A stretch of 64,000 bases of DNA from Flavobacterium antarcticum DSM 19726 (GCF_000419685.1 NZ_ATTM01000003.1:310846-374845), one strand, 5' to 3'; counted from the stretch's first letter, positions 26,019 through 34,967 are shown. The notes: generated by a model not told the origin, from the sequence alone. A program made the numbers and translations.

Positions 26019-26780
26019 ATGAAAATTATTTCTTACAACGTAAATGGTATTCGAGCGGCAATTTCAAAAGGCTTTTTGACTTGGCTCGAACAAGCAAATC
26101 CGGATGTAATTTGCCTTCAGGAAATTAAGGCAATGAAAGAACAGGTTCCTGTCGAGGAATTTGAAAAACTAGGATACAACTACCACTATTGGTTTTCGGC
26201 ACAAAAAAAAGGATACAGTGGTGTGGCCGTTTTATCTAAAATTGAACCTAAAAATGTAGTTGTGGGAACGGGAATTGAACACATGGATTTTGAAGGTCGA
26301 AACTTACGATTGGATTTTGAAGACTTTTCTGTAATGAGTTTGTACTTGCCTTCTGGAACGAATGATGCAAGGTTAGACCACAAATTCATGTACATGGATG
26401 ATTTTCAGAATTATATTTCAGAATTGAAAAAGGAAATTCCAAATTTGATTATTTGTGGCGACTATAATATTTGTCACGAAGCGATTGATATTCACGATCC
26501 TATTCGACTTAAAAACACTTCTGGATTTTTACCTCAAGAACGAGAATGGTTGGATATTTTTATGAAAAATGGATTTGTAGATACTTTTCGCCATTTTAAT
26601 AAAGAACCACATAATTATTCGTGGTGGAGTTACAGAGCTGGAGCGAGAGGAAATAATAAAGGTTGGCGGATTGATTACATATTAGTCACAAAATCACTGG
26701 AAGAGAAATTAACAAGAGCTTTAATTTTACCTGACGCAAAACATTCCGACCATTGTCCCGTTATGATTGAAATCAACTAA
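26019..26780 (+). CDS. xth: Exodeoxyribonuclease III / AP endonuclease
   Basis: 253 residues, full length. It cleaves abasic sites and removes 3' blocking groups in base excision repair. Family motifs are in order: SYNVNGIRA (Asn), CLQEIKAM (metal-binding Glu), GDYNICHEAID (Asp/Asn), WWSYRAGARGNNKGWRIDYI and SDHCPV (catalytic His). The OmpA lipoprotein gene follows 22 bases after the stop and may share the transcript. Confidence 0.97.
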   Translation: MKIISYNVNGIRAAISKGFLTWLEQANPDVICLQEIKAMKEQVPVEEFEKLGYNYHYWFSAQKKGYSGVAVLSKIEPKNVVVGTGIEHMDFEGRNLRLDFEDFSVMSLYLPSGTNDARLDHKFMYMDDFQNYISELKKEIPNLIICGDYNICHEAIDIHDPIRLKNTSGFLPQEREWLDIFMKNGFVDTFRHFNKEPHNYSWWSYRAGARGNNKGWRIDYILVTKSLEEKLTRALILPDAKHSDHCPVMIEIN

Positions 26781-26802
26781 TTTTCCAAAAACAAATTACA
26801 AT

Positions 26803-27768
26803 ATGATTATCCGAAAAATTTCAGTGGGATTGCTACTTCTAGCATTAACTACTTCTTGCGTTTCTAAAAAATTGTATAACGATTTAGAAAACAAATATGC
26901 CGATTTGAAAAAAGAAAGTCGGGAGATGAGCGACAGCAATGAAGATTTGGCGAAAGCCAAAAACAATTTAGAGCTTGAGCAAACTGCACTCCAAGACGAG
27001 TTGAATAGAACAAAAGCACAACGCGATAAATATTTAGCCGACTTGACTGCAGGCCAAAATAACATGAAAAATTTGCAAAGTTCGTACAGCGCTTTGGAAA
27101 AAAACAGCGACGATGCGTTGAAAACCAACATGGACAAAAACCGTGAGTTGCTTGCAAAGCTTGAAGCAAAAGAGAAAGCATTGGCGGTAGAGCAGGAGCG
27201 ATTGAATAAATTGATGGCTGATTTTCAAGAACGTTCTAACCGTGTCGCGGAATTAGAAGGTGTGATTTCGGCACAAGGCGAAAGTTTGAAAAAATTAAAA
27301 GCCACACTTTCAAAAGCATTAAACGCATTTGAAGGAAAAGGATTGACTGTGGAACAAAAAAATGGAAAAGTATATGTTTCCATGGAAAACAAATTATTGT
27401 TTCAAACGGGAAGTTGGACGGTAGGTTCTGAAGGTCGAAAAGCGGTTGTGGAAGTAGGCAAAGTCTTGGGACAAAATCCTGAAATTACTGTGTTGATTGA
27501 AGGTCATACTGACAACGACAAGTTTGCTGGAGCGATGGGACAAATTGAAAATAACTGGGATTTATCCACAAAAAGAGCAACGGCAATTGTAAATATTTTA
27601 AGTGAAAATAAAGCAATCAACAAACAAAGTTTGACTGCTGCTGGACGTGGCGAATACGCTCCGTTAGCATCAAACGAAACGGCAGAAGGAAAAGCTAAAA
27701 ACCGCAGAATTGAAATTATCCTTACGCCTAAATTAGATGAGATTTCGAAGATGTTGAATGATTTATAG
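26803..27768 (+). CDS. OmpA-family peptidoglycan-associated lipoprotein with coiled coil
   Basis: 321 residues from the ATG at 26803. The lipoprotein signal (MIIRKISVGLLLLALTTSC) ends at a lipobox cysteine, so the longer frame starting with TTG at 26767 is rejected. Residues about 25-180 are a long charged coiled coil. The C-terminal OmpA domain has VLIEGHTDNDKF, NWDLSTKRA and KNRRIEI, which bind the diaminopimelate of peptidoglycan. It probably tethers the outer membrane to the wall across the periplasm, the coiled coil acting as spacer. It ends before a strong bidirectional terminator. Confidence 0.9.
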   Translation: MIIRKISVGLLLLALTTSCVSKKLYNDLENKYADLKKESREMSDSNEDLAKAKNNLELEQTALQDELNRTKAQRDKYLADLTAGQNNMKNLQSSYSALEKNSDDALKTNMDKNRELLAKLEAKEKALAVEQERLNKLMADFQERSNRVAELEGVISAQGESLKKLKATLSKALNAFEGKGLTVEQKNGKVYVSMENKLLFQTGSWTVGSEGRKAVVEVGKVLGQNPEITVLIEGHTDNDKFAGAMGQIENNWDLSTKRATAIVNILSENKAINKQSLTAAGRGEYAPLASNETAEGKAKNRRIEIILTPKLDEISKMLNDL

Positions 27769-27790
27769 ATTTATAGTCGTGCATTAAAAT

Positions 27791-27832
27791 AAAAAAGGGA
27801 TGATTTTGACAAACAAAATCATCCCTTTTTTT
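27791..27832. terminator. Bidirectional terminator between OmpA lipoprotein and EnvC-like genes
   Basis: Perfect inverted repeat AAAAAAGGGATGATTTTG / CAAAATCATCCCTTTTTT with a 6-base loop, between two convergent genes. Confidence 0.92.
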
Positions 27833-27848
27833 TATGCTTTAAATTCTA

Positions 27849-29105
27849 TTAATTAGAGCTCAACCAAGGTTGTGGATTGGTATAGGTTATATTTTGAGTA
27901 ATCATAAACTTCAAAATTGTTCTACCCGTTTCCGTACTCGTTCTGATGGTTCCAATATTTTGTTTTCTAGAAACTTTCTGACCTTTCACTACAGAAACGT
28001 CACTCAAATTGTGATACATCGTAAAGAAATCTCCATGTTGAATCATCACTGCTTTTTGTACAGGAGAAACATATAAAATACTGTAAACTTCACCATCAAA
28101 AACGGCTCTTGCTTGTGAACCTTGCGTTGTAGTAATTTCAATTCCGTTACTGTGAACAGATAGGTACGACAAGTCTGGATGCGGTTGGTCTCCATAACGT
28201 TGTGTGATTGTTCCTGTCGCTGTTGGCCAAGGAAGTCGGCCTCTGTTCGCTTTAAAGCTATCTGAAATGATTTTCGCTTCCGGTGTTAAAACTATTTTGG
28301 TAGAACTTTCTGTCGCACGTGTTTCAGCTGCCGTCGTTTTAGGATTGGCTTTTTTAGCTGCTGCAGCTGCTTTTCTGTTCGCTTCAGCAATCGCTTCTTT
28401 AATTAACTTATCAATTTTTCGGTCGATATCTCTAGATTCTTGTTGCTTTTTCTTGATTTCCTGTGCAATTTTCTTCTTGTCTTTTTGAATGGCAGCCGAT
28501 AATTTTTCTTGTTCTACTTTCTCTTTTTGTAAAACAATTCGTTCTTTTTCCTGCTCCACTACGAGCTTCTGCTTCTCAATTTTTTGCGCATCTAATTTGG
28601 TGTTCAAAGTCAAAAGTTTATCCGCTTTTACTTTAATTTCTTCACCTTGCGATTTTCTATAACTCGTATACTGTTTCATGTATTGAGCTCGCTTGTAGGC
28701 TTGCAAAAAAGTTTCTGACGACAATAAAAACATCGCTCTACTTTGTTCCGAACGGCTTTTATAGGATTTTACAATCATAGCCGAATAATCCTCCTTCAAT
28801 TCCTTTAACTCGCGATTGAGTTGGTTGATTGAAAGTTGGTTTCGATACATTTCATCTTTCAAGATTTTGGCTTGCTTCTCTGTCGTTGCAATTAAACTTT
28901 CACGCAGTCGGATTTTCTCCCTTTGCTGAATAATTTCAGTTAAAATAGATTTCTGCTTTTTGTCTTGACTTCGCAACAATACTTCTTGGGCACGAATTTC
29001 TTTTTGAATTTGCGCTTTACGTTGTTCCAATTTTTCTTGAGCCGTCTGACTCCAAGCCGAAGCGGAACAAATTAAAAAAGCGAGTATGAAAAGGTATTTT
29101 GGCAT
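27849..29105 (-). CDS. EnvC-like murein hydrolase activator (degenerate M23 domain)
   Basis: 418 residues. A signal peptide (LFILAFLICSASAWSQ) is followed by a long coiled coil (about 22-250) rich in Glu, Lys and Gln with an alanine-rich hinge, then a LytM/M23 domain. The zinc-binding motifs are degenerate: HSNGIEI replaces H-x3-D, and the final H-x-H is replaced by LKFMIT. This is how EnvC looks; EnvC does not cut peptidoglycan but activates amidases at division. It is the last gene of the flippase-to-EnvC operon, 24 bases after the DUF4292 gene, with an additional -7 box at 29125-29132. Confidence 0.88.
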   Translation of the reverse strand: MPKYLFILAFLICSASAWSQTAQEKLEQRKAQIQKEIRAQEVLLRSQDKKQKSILTEIIQQREKIRLRESLIATTEKQAKILKDEMYRNQLSINQLNRELKELKEDYSAMIVKSYKSRSEQSRAMFLLSSETFLQAYKRAQYMKQYTSYRKSQGEEIKVKADKLLTLNTKLDAQKIEKQKLVVEQEKERIVLQKEKVEQEKLSAAIQKDKKKIAQEIKKKQQESRDIDRKIDKLIKEAIAEANRKAAAAAKKANPKTTAAETRATESSTKIVLTPEAKIISDSFKANRGRLPWPTATGTITQRYGDQPHPDLSYLSVHSNGIEITTTQGSQARAVFDGEVYSILYVSPVQKAVMIQHGDFFTMYHNLSDVSVVKGQKVSRKQNIGTIRTSTETGRTILKFMITQNITYTNPQPWLSSN

Positions 29106-29124
29106 GTTTGTAAAAATATTTGTG

Positions 29125-29132
29125 CAAATTTA
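29125..29132 (-). promoter_or_regulatory. -7 box TAAATTTG before the EnvC-like gene
   Basis: Exact TAnnTTTG match 19 bases before the start, overlapping the end of the DUF4292 gene; a possible internal promoter. Confidence 0.4.
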
Positions 29133-29912
29133 GTCAATAAATGTTCGATCGTAACTACTTGGCACACTATAAGGAAAAGAAAGTTCGTCGTTAAACTTCA
29201 CCGAACTGTATTCAATATTGATTTGGGTTTTAATCTTGTCGTTTAATGCTTCAATATTTAACGCCGTTGGAAACGAAATTTTTTCATACAACTTGTGATT
29301 AGGATAATCTACGGTCAAAGTCCTGTTTTTATCAAATTGTTGAATTTCTTGCTTCTTAATTAAATACATGGATGCTTCAAATAGAAAGGTTTTCAACATA
29401 TTTTTAGACGATTTATCTTCTAATTTGTAGAGTCCATTTTCAACTGAACTATCGTATTTACCTTGTTCCAAATTGTCAAACGCTTCACCAATTAACATGT
29501 TTTGCACTTTTGTAAAATCTAAATCGGTTCCCAACCATTTGCTTAACGTAGTGTAATCACCTTCAAAATAACTGCTGCCGCTTTTCTCGTAATACTTGAC
29601 TTCCGTTGGTGTTATCAATCCTTTTGCCATTGTAATTCCAAAGAATCTGATGCTGATTAATATTTTTTCATCTTTTTGAACTCGAATGTCTGCCGAAAGA
29701 TTCAAAGACTCCTTTGGCGTTTTATATTTTACGTCGGCTTTGATGTAGGCGGTTTTAAAATCTTTGTCCAATTCATAATGATTGCGAACAAGTTTTTCCG
29801 CTTTCATTGGTTTTGTGGCTTTTGCTTCTGCAATAAAACCTTTTGGTTTGCAAGAAGTTATTGTTACTAAAAACAATAATGTCAACACCGAAAACCATTT
29901 TTTTAAAATCAT
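29130..29912 (-). CDS. DUF4292 lipoprotein
   Basis: 260 residues. The lipobox is visible at the end of the signal (LLFLVTITSC, followed by KPKGF), so it is a lipoprotein. The mature protein matches DUF4292, a Bacteroidetes family of beta-rich proteins whose curved-sheet pattern recalls lipoprotein or lipid carriers such as LolA/LolB; that resemblance is only suggestive. It lies 8 bases after the TPR gene and 24 before the EnvC-like gene, within an envelope-maintenance operon. Confidence 0.85.
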   Translation of the reverse strand: MILKKWFSVLTLLFLVTITSCKPKGFIAEAKATKPMKAEKLVRNHYELDKDFKTAYIKADVKYKTPKESLNLSADIRVQKDEKILISIRFFGITMAKGLITPTEVKYYEKSGSSYFEGDYTTLSKWLGTDLDFTKVQNMLIGEAFDNLEQGKYDSSVENGLYKLEDKSSKNMLKTFLFEASMYLIKKQEIQQFDKNRTLTVDYPNHKLYEKISFPTALNIEALNDKIKTQINIEYSSVKFNDELSFPYSVPSSYDRTFID

Positions 29913-29920
29913 ATTCTATT

Positions 29921-31252
29921 TTACTTTTTTAATAATTGTTCTGCTTTCTTAAAATACAATTCTTTCTTTTTTTGGTCGCCCAAACCATTGTACGCTTCTC
30001 CCAATTGAATGTTGAAATTAATTTCCAATGCTTTATTTTCAATCACATAATCCATTCCGGATTCAAGATAATCTTTGGCTTTGGCAAATTTTTTCAACTG
30101 ATTATTGGCCAATCCTGCATAATAATATAAGTCAGGTTGCGATGGAAAAAGTTCCGTCATTTCCTCTGATTTTTTTGCCAAAGCTTCAAATTGTTCCAAC
30201 TTAACGTACATTTCAAACAACAACAATGCCGATTCTAAATCGTTCGGGTTGTTTTTCAAATCCATTTCGTAATACGATTTGGCTTGATTCCATTCGCTTT
30301 TACTTTGAAAGAATTTACCAACTTCTTTGGCAACAGCAACTTCTTTATCTGAATTGAAATAAGAAACTGCTTTCATCAAATCTGCGTCGTAACCGGGATT
30401 ATTTTTAGCAAAAATCAGAAACTCATTCAAAACACGGTGTTTGATTTTGTTGTCAATTTTATCACTATCTAAAATCTGATGCATAGATTTAACGGCTTTT
30501 GGCCCGTCGTTATTGTTCAAATGAAATTTAAATAAACTCACTTGAGCCCAATCGGAGTTAGGAATGGCAATTTCAAGCTTTTTGGCTACTTCCAATGCTT
30601 TTTCTTCCTGATTGCTATTGGAATATAAATAAATCAACGCGATATAATTGGATTCATCCTTTGGGTTTTTAGCAATTAATTTCAACAAATCGTCTTTTTC
30701 GCTACCTTGAAAACGGGCATCCTGCATGATTTGCTTCTTATAATTGTCACGCTTTTCAGATTTTCCTAAATCGTCGTTCATCTCATTAATTAACACCAAA
30801 GCTTTGTCGTACTGCTGGGTGTACATGTAAAGCGAAGTCAAATCCTCCTTATAATTGGGTTCAAAAGCAACTAATTTTGTGACCAAAATAATTGCTTGAT
30901 TGAAATCTTGTGTTTGATAAGCAACATCGTACATTCCATGAAGATACCAACGGTTTTTGGGGTCAATTTGGAATGCTTTTTCAAAAGAATCATACGCTTC
31001 TTTGTACTTTTTAAGCTTCAGATAATTCCGACCTAATTCATTATAAACGGCAGCATTGTTAGGTTCCAATGAAACACATTTTTGCAACGATTGAATCGCT
31101 CTGTCGTTGTTTTCAATGCCTTTTTGCTTCAGCGCTTCGTAATAGGAAATTTGAAATTCATTAGTTGCCAAAGCAATATCGTCCGGCTCTTTTTGTGAAA
31201 AAGCCGAACTGCAAACTGCAATTAATAAAAATCCTATTGTGAATTTTTTCAT
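29921..31252 (-). CDS. Exported tetratricopeptide-repeat protein
   Basis: 443 residues. A signal peptide (KKFTIGFLLIAVCSSAFSQ) is followed by TPR units over the whole length, for example AVYNELGRNYLKLKKYKEAYDSFEKAFQIDP and DLYYYAGLANNQLKKFAKAKDYLE (each given here only in part as the repeat core). TPR arrays are protein-binding scaffolds; this one would work in the periplasm. It starts 3 bases after the nucleotidyltransferase stop. A partner among the other envelope proteins of the operon is likely but cannot be named. Confidence 0.88.
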   Translation of the reverse strand: MKKFTIGFLLIAVCSSAFSQKEPDDIALATNEFQISYYEALKQKGIENNDRAIQSLQKCVSLEPNNAAVYNELGRNYLKLKKYKEAYDSFEKAFQIDPKNRWYLHGMYDVAYQTQDFNQAIILVTKLVAFEPNYKEDLTSLYMYTQQYDKALVLINEMNDDLGKSEKRDNYKKQIMQDARFQGSEKDDLLKLIAKNPKDESNYIALIYLYSNSNQEEKALEVAKKLEIAIPNSDWAQVSLFKFHLNNNDGPKAVKSMHQILDSDKIDNKIKHRVLNEFLIFAKNNPGYDADLMKAVSYFNSDKEVAVAKEVGKFFQSKSEWNQAKSYYEMDLKNNPNDLESALLLFEMYVKLEQFEALAKKSEEMTELFPSQPDLYYYAGLANNQLKKFAKAKDYLESGMDYVIENKALEINFNIQLGEAYNGLGDQKKKELYFKKAEQLLKK

Positions 31253-31255
31253 GTA

Positions 31256-32266
31256 TTAGTCTAAAACAGAATAATCACCGATACTTATTGAAGTGAAATC
31301 TCCGTCAAAAGTTGCGTGATTTCCAATCATGGCGTTGTCTAATTTTGCATTGCGAACTTTAGAATACGTTTGAATCAAACTATTCTTTATCGTCGAATTT
31401 TCAATTGTACAATTATTTCCAATTGAAACATTTGGACCAATTGTTACGTTATTCAATGTTACATTTTCGCCGATATAAACGGGTTGAACGATAAAAGAAT
31501 TCACAGAAACAACGGACGGATGTACCATTTGTTCGCCATCTGCATGTAAAAATCCAAGTAAACGTGAATTGGTTTCAACCGTCACATTTTTATTACCGCA
31601 ATCCATCCATTCGTCCACTTTTCCGGGAGCGAATTTCATTCCTTTGCGTTTCATGTTTTCCAAAGCATCAGTCAACTGGTATTCGCCGCCTTTCATCACA
31701 TTATTGTCAAGCAAAAACTGTAATTCCTCACGCAAAGTTTCGCCTGATTTGAAGTAGTAAATTCCAATAATCGCTAAATCTGAAACAAAATGGGTAGGTT
31801 TTTCTACGAAATCTACAATCTGATTATTTGCATCTAATTGAACTACGCCAAAAGCACTTGGGTCTTCAACTTGCTTCACCCAAATTACGCTGTCTGCCGA
31901 AACATCTAACGTAAAATCAGCACGGAACAACGTATCTGCATAAGCAACTACAATTGGCCCTGACATCGATTCTTTGGCACACATAATCGCGTGAGCCGTT
32001 CCTAATGCTTCGTTTTGGTAATAAATCGTTCCCTTTGAACCTAGTTTTTCAGCAATCGCAATCAAGTCGCTTTCCACTTGCTTTCCAAAATCTTTGTGAA
32101 TGATAAACGCAATTTCCTCAATGTTCTGATGAATAACGCCTGCGATATCTTCCACTAAACGGTGAACGATGGGTTTTCCTGCAATTGGAATTAGTGGTTT
32201 CGGAATGGTTAATGTGTGTGGTCTTAAGCGGGAACCTCGTCCTGCCATTGGTACTATTATTTTCAT
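31256..32266 (-). CDS. Sugar-phosphate nucleotidyltransferase with hexapeptide tail
   Basis: 336 residues. The N-terminal Rossmann-like domain opens with VPMAGRGSRLRPHTLTIPKP, the nucleotide-binding signature of the glucose-1-phosphate nucleotidyltransferase superfamily. The C-terminal 80 residues are left-handed beta-helix repeats (NNVTIGPNVSIGNNCTIE). The fold suits dTTP- or UTP-dependent activation of glucose-1-phosphate or a related sugar; specificity cannot be read. It begins the TPR-DUF4292-EnvC run, and upstream the operon appears interrupted by palindromic repeats and a GIY-YIG gene that separate it from dut. Confidence 0.9.
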   Translation of the reverse strand: MKIIVPMAGRGSRLRPHTLTIPKPLIPIAGKPIVHRLVEDIAGVIHQNIEEIAFIIHKDFGKQVESDLIAIAEKLGSKGTIYYQNEALGTAHAIMCAKESMSGPIVVAYADTLFRADFTLDVSADSVIWVKQVEDPSAFGVVQLDANNQIVDFVEKPTHFVSDLAIIGIYYFKSGETLREELQFLLDNNVMKGGEYQLTDALENMKRKGMKFAPGKVDEWMDCGNKNVTVETNSRLLGFLHADGEQMVHPSVVSVNSFIVQPVYIGENVTLNNVTIGPNVSIGNNCTIENSTIKNSLIQTYSKVRNAKLDNAMIGNHATFDGDFTSISIGDYSVLD

Positions 32267-32273
32267 ATCATTG

Positions 32274-32287
32274 CCCGCGAAGGCGGG
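32274..32287. repeat. Palindromic repeat copy 1 (CCCGC-GAAG-GCGGG)
   Basis: Perfect 5-bp GC stem around a GAAG loop, followed by TATC. First of three copies just 3' of the GIY-YIG gene. Confidence 0.85.
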
Positions 32288-32299
32288 TATCTTTTTTAT

Positions 32300-32319
32300 A
32301 TATCTGCGAAGGCAGATAT
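32300..32319. repeat. Palindromic repeat copy 2 (ATATCTGC-GAAG-GCAGATAT)
   Basis: Perfect 8-bp stem around GAAG. Same loop and stem core as copy 1 with compensating changes in both arms. Confidence 0.88.
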
Positions 32320-32343
32320 CTTTGTTAATATTTATTATCTCTC

Positions 32344-32363
32344 ATACGCGCGAAGGCGAGTAT
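32344..32363. repeat. Palindromic repeat copy 3 (ATACGCGC-GAAG-GCGAGTAT)
   Basis: 8-bp stem with one mismatch around GAAG, 13 bases beyond the GIY-YIG stop codon. Confidence 0.82.
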
Positions 32364-32376
32364 CCTACTATCTATT

Positions 32377-32691
32377 TTACTCTCTCAACTTATCAAAATC
32401 AAAATTCCAATTTAAACTTATATCCATCCACGACGGATTCATATCCACAATTAGTTTAATTTTCCAATCTCTTTTCCATTTCTTGAATTGTTGTTCTCGA
32501 ATAGCTGCATCATCTCCTTTTTTCCACTCTTCAAAATAAACTAATTTATCACAATTATACTTTGCTGTAAACGAATTTCGATAGACTTTTAGTTTATGTT
32601 CTTTGACGCGTTCTAATAAGTTATCGGTTACTCCAATATACAAAACACCGTTAGGTTTATTTGTCATAATGTAAATATACCATAATTTCAT
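32377..32691 (-). CDS. Single-domain GIY-YIG nuclease family protein
   Basis: 104 residues, essentially only the nuclease domain. The motif reads LWYIYIMTNKPNGVLYIGVT, followed by the conserved Arg (LLERVKEHK), the FTAKYNCDKLVYFEEW block and REQQFKKWKRDWKIKLI, as in the UPF0213/YhbQ-like group. The domain cuts DNA through a metal-bound Tyr/Arg/Glu site. No DNA-binding domain is attached. The gene sits between dut and the nucleotidyltransferase gene in what is otherwise a continuous envelope operon, with three palindromic repeats on its 3' side and one on its 5' side. Whether it acts on those repeats is unknown. Confidence 0.92.
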   Translation of the reverse strand: MKLWYIYIMTNKPNGVLYIGVTDNLLERVKEHKLKVYRNSFTAKYNCDKLVYFEEWKKGDDAAIREQQFKKWKRDWKIKLIVDMNPSWMDISLNWNFDFDKLRE

Positions 32692-32762
32692 AAAACTTGT
32701 ATTTTGATAAGTTAAGAAGTATTAAGTCCACTTACGCTCGAAATTTTCCTAACATTGCGGAG

Positions 32763-32782
32763 ATTCCTGCCTACGCAGGAAT
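32763..32782. repeat. Palindromic repeat copy 4 (ATTCCTGC-CTAC-GCAGGAAT)
   Basis: Perfect 8-bp stem; on the minus strand the loop is GTAG, close to the GAAG of copies 1-3. It lies between the GIY-YIG start and the dut stop. Confidence 0.88.
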
Positions 32783-32783
32783 A

Positions 32784-33218
32784 TTACTTTATTCCCGTAC
32801 TTCCAAATCCTCCCTCACCTCTTACAGTTTCAGATAATTCTGTAACTAAATTCCATTCGGCACGTTCGTGTTTTGCTATAATCATTTGTGCAATCCGTTC
32901 TCCGTTTTCTATTGTGAAAGGGACGTTGGATAAATTTACTAAAATCACACCGACTTCGCCACGGTAATCTGCATCAATTGTTCCGGGAGCGTTTAAGACC
33001 GTTACGCCATTTTTCGCAGCCAATCCGCTTCTTGGGCGAACTTGTGCTTCAAAACCGATTGGTAATTCAATAAACAAACCTGTTTTAATTATGGCTCTTT
33101 CTAAAGGTTGTAACGTAATTGCTTCTGAAATATTAGCTCTTAAATCCATTCCGGCTGACGCCAAAGTTTCATAGTTAGGCAATTCGTGCTGTGATTTATT
33201 GATGATTTTTATGGTCAT
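32784..33218 (-). CDS. dut: dUTP diphosphatase
   Basis: 144 residues, the trimeric dUTPase. It hydrolyses dUTP to dUMP, keeping uracil out of DNA and supplying thymidylate synthesis. All five family motifs are present: [42 protein letters not shown] and the C-terminal arm [10 protein letters not shown]. It follows the flippase gene by 37 bases on the same strand. Confidence 0.97.
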   Translation of the reverse strand: MTIKIINKSQHELPNYETLASAGMDLRANISEAITLQPLERAIIKTGLFIELPIGFEAQVRPRSGLAAKNGVTVLNAPGTIDADYRGEVGVILVNLSNVPFTIENGERIAQMIIAKHERAEWNLVTELSETVRGEGGFGSTGIK

Positions 33219-33255
33219 TCTCTTTGTGTTTTATATTAAAATTAAAAAAAGCAGG

Positions 33256-34719
33256 CTATCCTTTTCTTTTGACAATTCGGTTAATAATTTGTTTTTCGTT
33301 GTAATAAATAAAATAGGTAAATGCGATTAACATAGGAACGCCTACAAAATAATTTTCTCTGAATAAATAAAAATAGACAGTCGAAAATAGAATGGATATT
33401 CCAAGATAGGACCCAATTTTCTTCATGTCGTATGGAATTGGATAATATTTATTTCCAAGTACATACGAAATCAACATCATGGTTCCGTAAGCTGCAATTG
33501 TTGCAATTGCTGAACCGTAATAACTCATTGTTGGAATCAATAAATAATTCAAAAGTAATGTGATTATGGCTCCAACTATTGAAATATAAGCGCCAATATG
33601 CGTTTGATTGGTCAATTTGTACCAAACCGAAAGATTGGTGTAAATTCCCAAAAAGAAATTGGCTAAAATAATCAGCGGCACGACACCCATTGCATTCCAA
33701 TAAGATGAATCTCGAATCATGACTATTTTCAACACATCAGCAAATACAATTACTGCTAAAGTCATCAGCGAACCGAATATTACAAAATATTTGGTAATTG
33801 TCGCATAGGTTTCTTTGGCATTTTCATTGGAAGCATGACTGAAAAAGAAAGGTTCGATTCCCAAAGTATAAGCCGTTCTAAACAATACCATGAATAATCC
33901 AAGTTTGTAACATGCGGAATAAATACCAACTTGTGCTTCAGCAACATCCGCCGGCAATAAATAATTAAGTAAAATTTTATCAAACTGATCGTTGATTGCA
34001 AAGGCAATTCCGGCAATCATAATTGGAAAACCGTATTTCATCATTCGTTTCCAAAGTGCAAAATTGAATTTCCATTTGACTTGAAAATAGTTCGGCAGTA
34101 AAACTAAAAGGGTTAAAAGGCTCGCTGCAATATTGGAAATAAAAATATAACCTACTTGAAATCCTTCAAAGTAAAACGAACTGATGAAGCTGTCAGGATA
34201 AGAGGTGGCAATCTTTGGTAAATAAATTAAGAAAAAGAGATTTAAACCTAAATTTACAGCCACGTTTCCAATCTTTATAGCAGCGTAAAATAGTGGTTTT
34301 TGATAGGCTCTTAATTTTGAAAAAGGTATAATTACCAATGCGTCAAGTGCTAAAATCCAAATCACATAAGTAATATATTGAACGTCAATGTTAATAAAAT
34401 TACTGACAGAAGTCCGGAATAATAAGGCTACAGCCAAAAATAATAACGTAGTCCAAAAGATGGAAACCATCGAAGTTTCAACCACGGACTTTTTATTTTC
34501 TTCTGTATTATAAAATCGGAAGAAGGAAGTTTCCATTCCGTAGGCTAAAATTACATTGAAGAATATTAGATACGCAAAAATAACGTTCACTCGTCCGTAT
34601 TCTTCTTTTGGAAGTAAGTCAGTGTAAAGCGGCACGAGAAAGAAACTGAACATTCTTGGGACAACAGTTGCTAATCCGTAAATGGCCGTTTGCTTAAAAA
34701 GATTTTTGTATAAACTCAA
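33256..34719 (-). CDS. Oligosaccharide flippase family protein (MATE/MVF-like)
   Basis: About 487 residues with 12-14 hydrophobic helices and the opening SLYKNLFKQTAIYGLATVVP, typical of Wzx-like polysaccharide transport proteins that move lipid-linked glycans across the inner membrane. The frame extends to a TTG at 34740, but that TTG is the end of a TATTTTTG box (34738-34745), so the TTG at 34719 (M-SLYKNLFK) is preferred; no ATG is available nearby. It heads the dut-nucleotidyltransferase-TPR-DUF4292-EnvC run. The substrate is not known. Confidence 0.87.
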   Translation of the reverse strand: MSLYKNLFKQTAIYGLATVVPRMFSFFLVPLYTDLLPKEEYGRVNVIFAYLIFFNVILAYGMETSFFRFYNTEENKKSVVETSMVSIFWTTLLFLAVALLFRTSVSNFINIDVQYITYVIWILALDALVIIPFSKLRAYQKPLFYAAIKIGNVAVNLGLNLFFLIYLPKIATSYPDSFISSFYFEGFQVGYIFISNIAASLLTLLVLLPNYFQVKWKFNFALWKRMMKYGFPIMIAGIAFAINDQFDKILLNYLLPADVAEAQVGIYSACYKLGLFMVLFRTAYTLGIEPFFFSHASNENAKETYATITKYFVIFGSLMTLAVIVFADVLKIVMIRDSSYWNAMGVVPLIILANFFLGIYTNLSVWYKLTNQTHIGAYISIVGAIITLLLNYLLIPTMSYYGSAIATIAAYGTMMLISYVLGNKYYPIPYDMKKIGSYLGISILFSTVYFYLFRENYFVGVPMLIAFTYFIYYNEKQIINRIVKRKG

Positions 34720-34737
34720 TGGAACGTGATTTGGAAA

Positions 34738-34745
34738 CAAAAATA
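34738..34745 (-). promoter_or_regulatory. -7 box TATTTTTG of the flippase operon
   Basis: Exact TAnnTTTG match; it overlaps the upstream TTG of the long frame and so argues for the start at 34719. Confidence 0.55.
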
Positions 34746-34837
34746 ACCAAATCTTTCTTTTAAAATTCTAATTTGTAGAAGCAATCCTTGAAATATCAGA
34801 ATTCAATAGATTTTAGTACTGGCGATTAAAGTGGCTG

Positions 34838-34869
34838 TTACACAGATTTCACAAATTAGTACAGATTTG
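34838..34869. repeat. Dispersed repeat, CACAGATTTCACAAATTAG type, copy A
   Basis: The same sequence, with a few changes, recurs at 44041-44066 and inverted at 44098-44124. All copies are extragenic. Confidence 0.65.
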
Positions 34870-34919
34870 CTTTAGAAAATAATACAGAAAACTAAAAATC
34901 GGGGAATTATTAAACAAAA

Positions 34920-34945
34920 AAAAGAGTTGATTGCTCAACTCTTTT
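34920..34945 (-). terminator. Rho-independent terminator after atpG
   Basis: Perfect 11-bp stem AAAAGAGTTGA / TCAACTCTTTT with loop TTGC and T-run on the minus strand, 22 bases beyond the atpG stop. Confidence 0.88.
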
Positions 34946-34967
34946 CTAAAACTATTTAGTGAAATTA

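Noticed and set aside
32274..32363. CRISPR array of three repeats
   Set aside because: The units are palindromes with changing stems and irregular spacing, and no cas gene is nearby.
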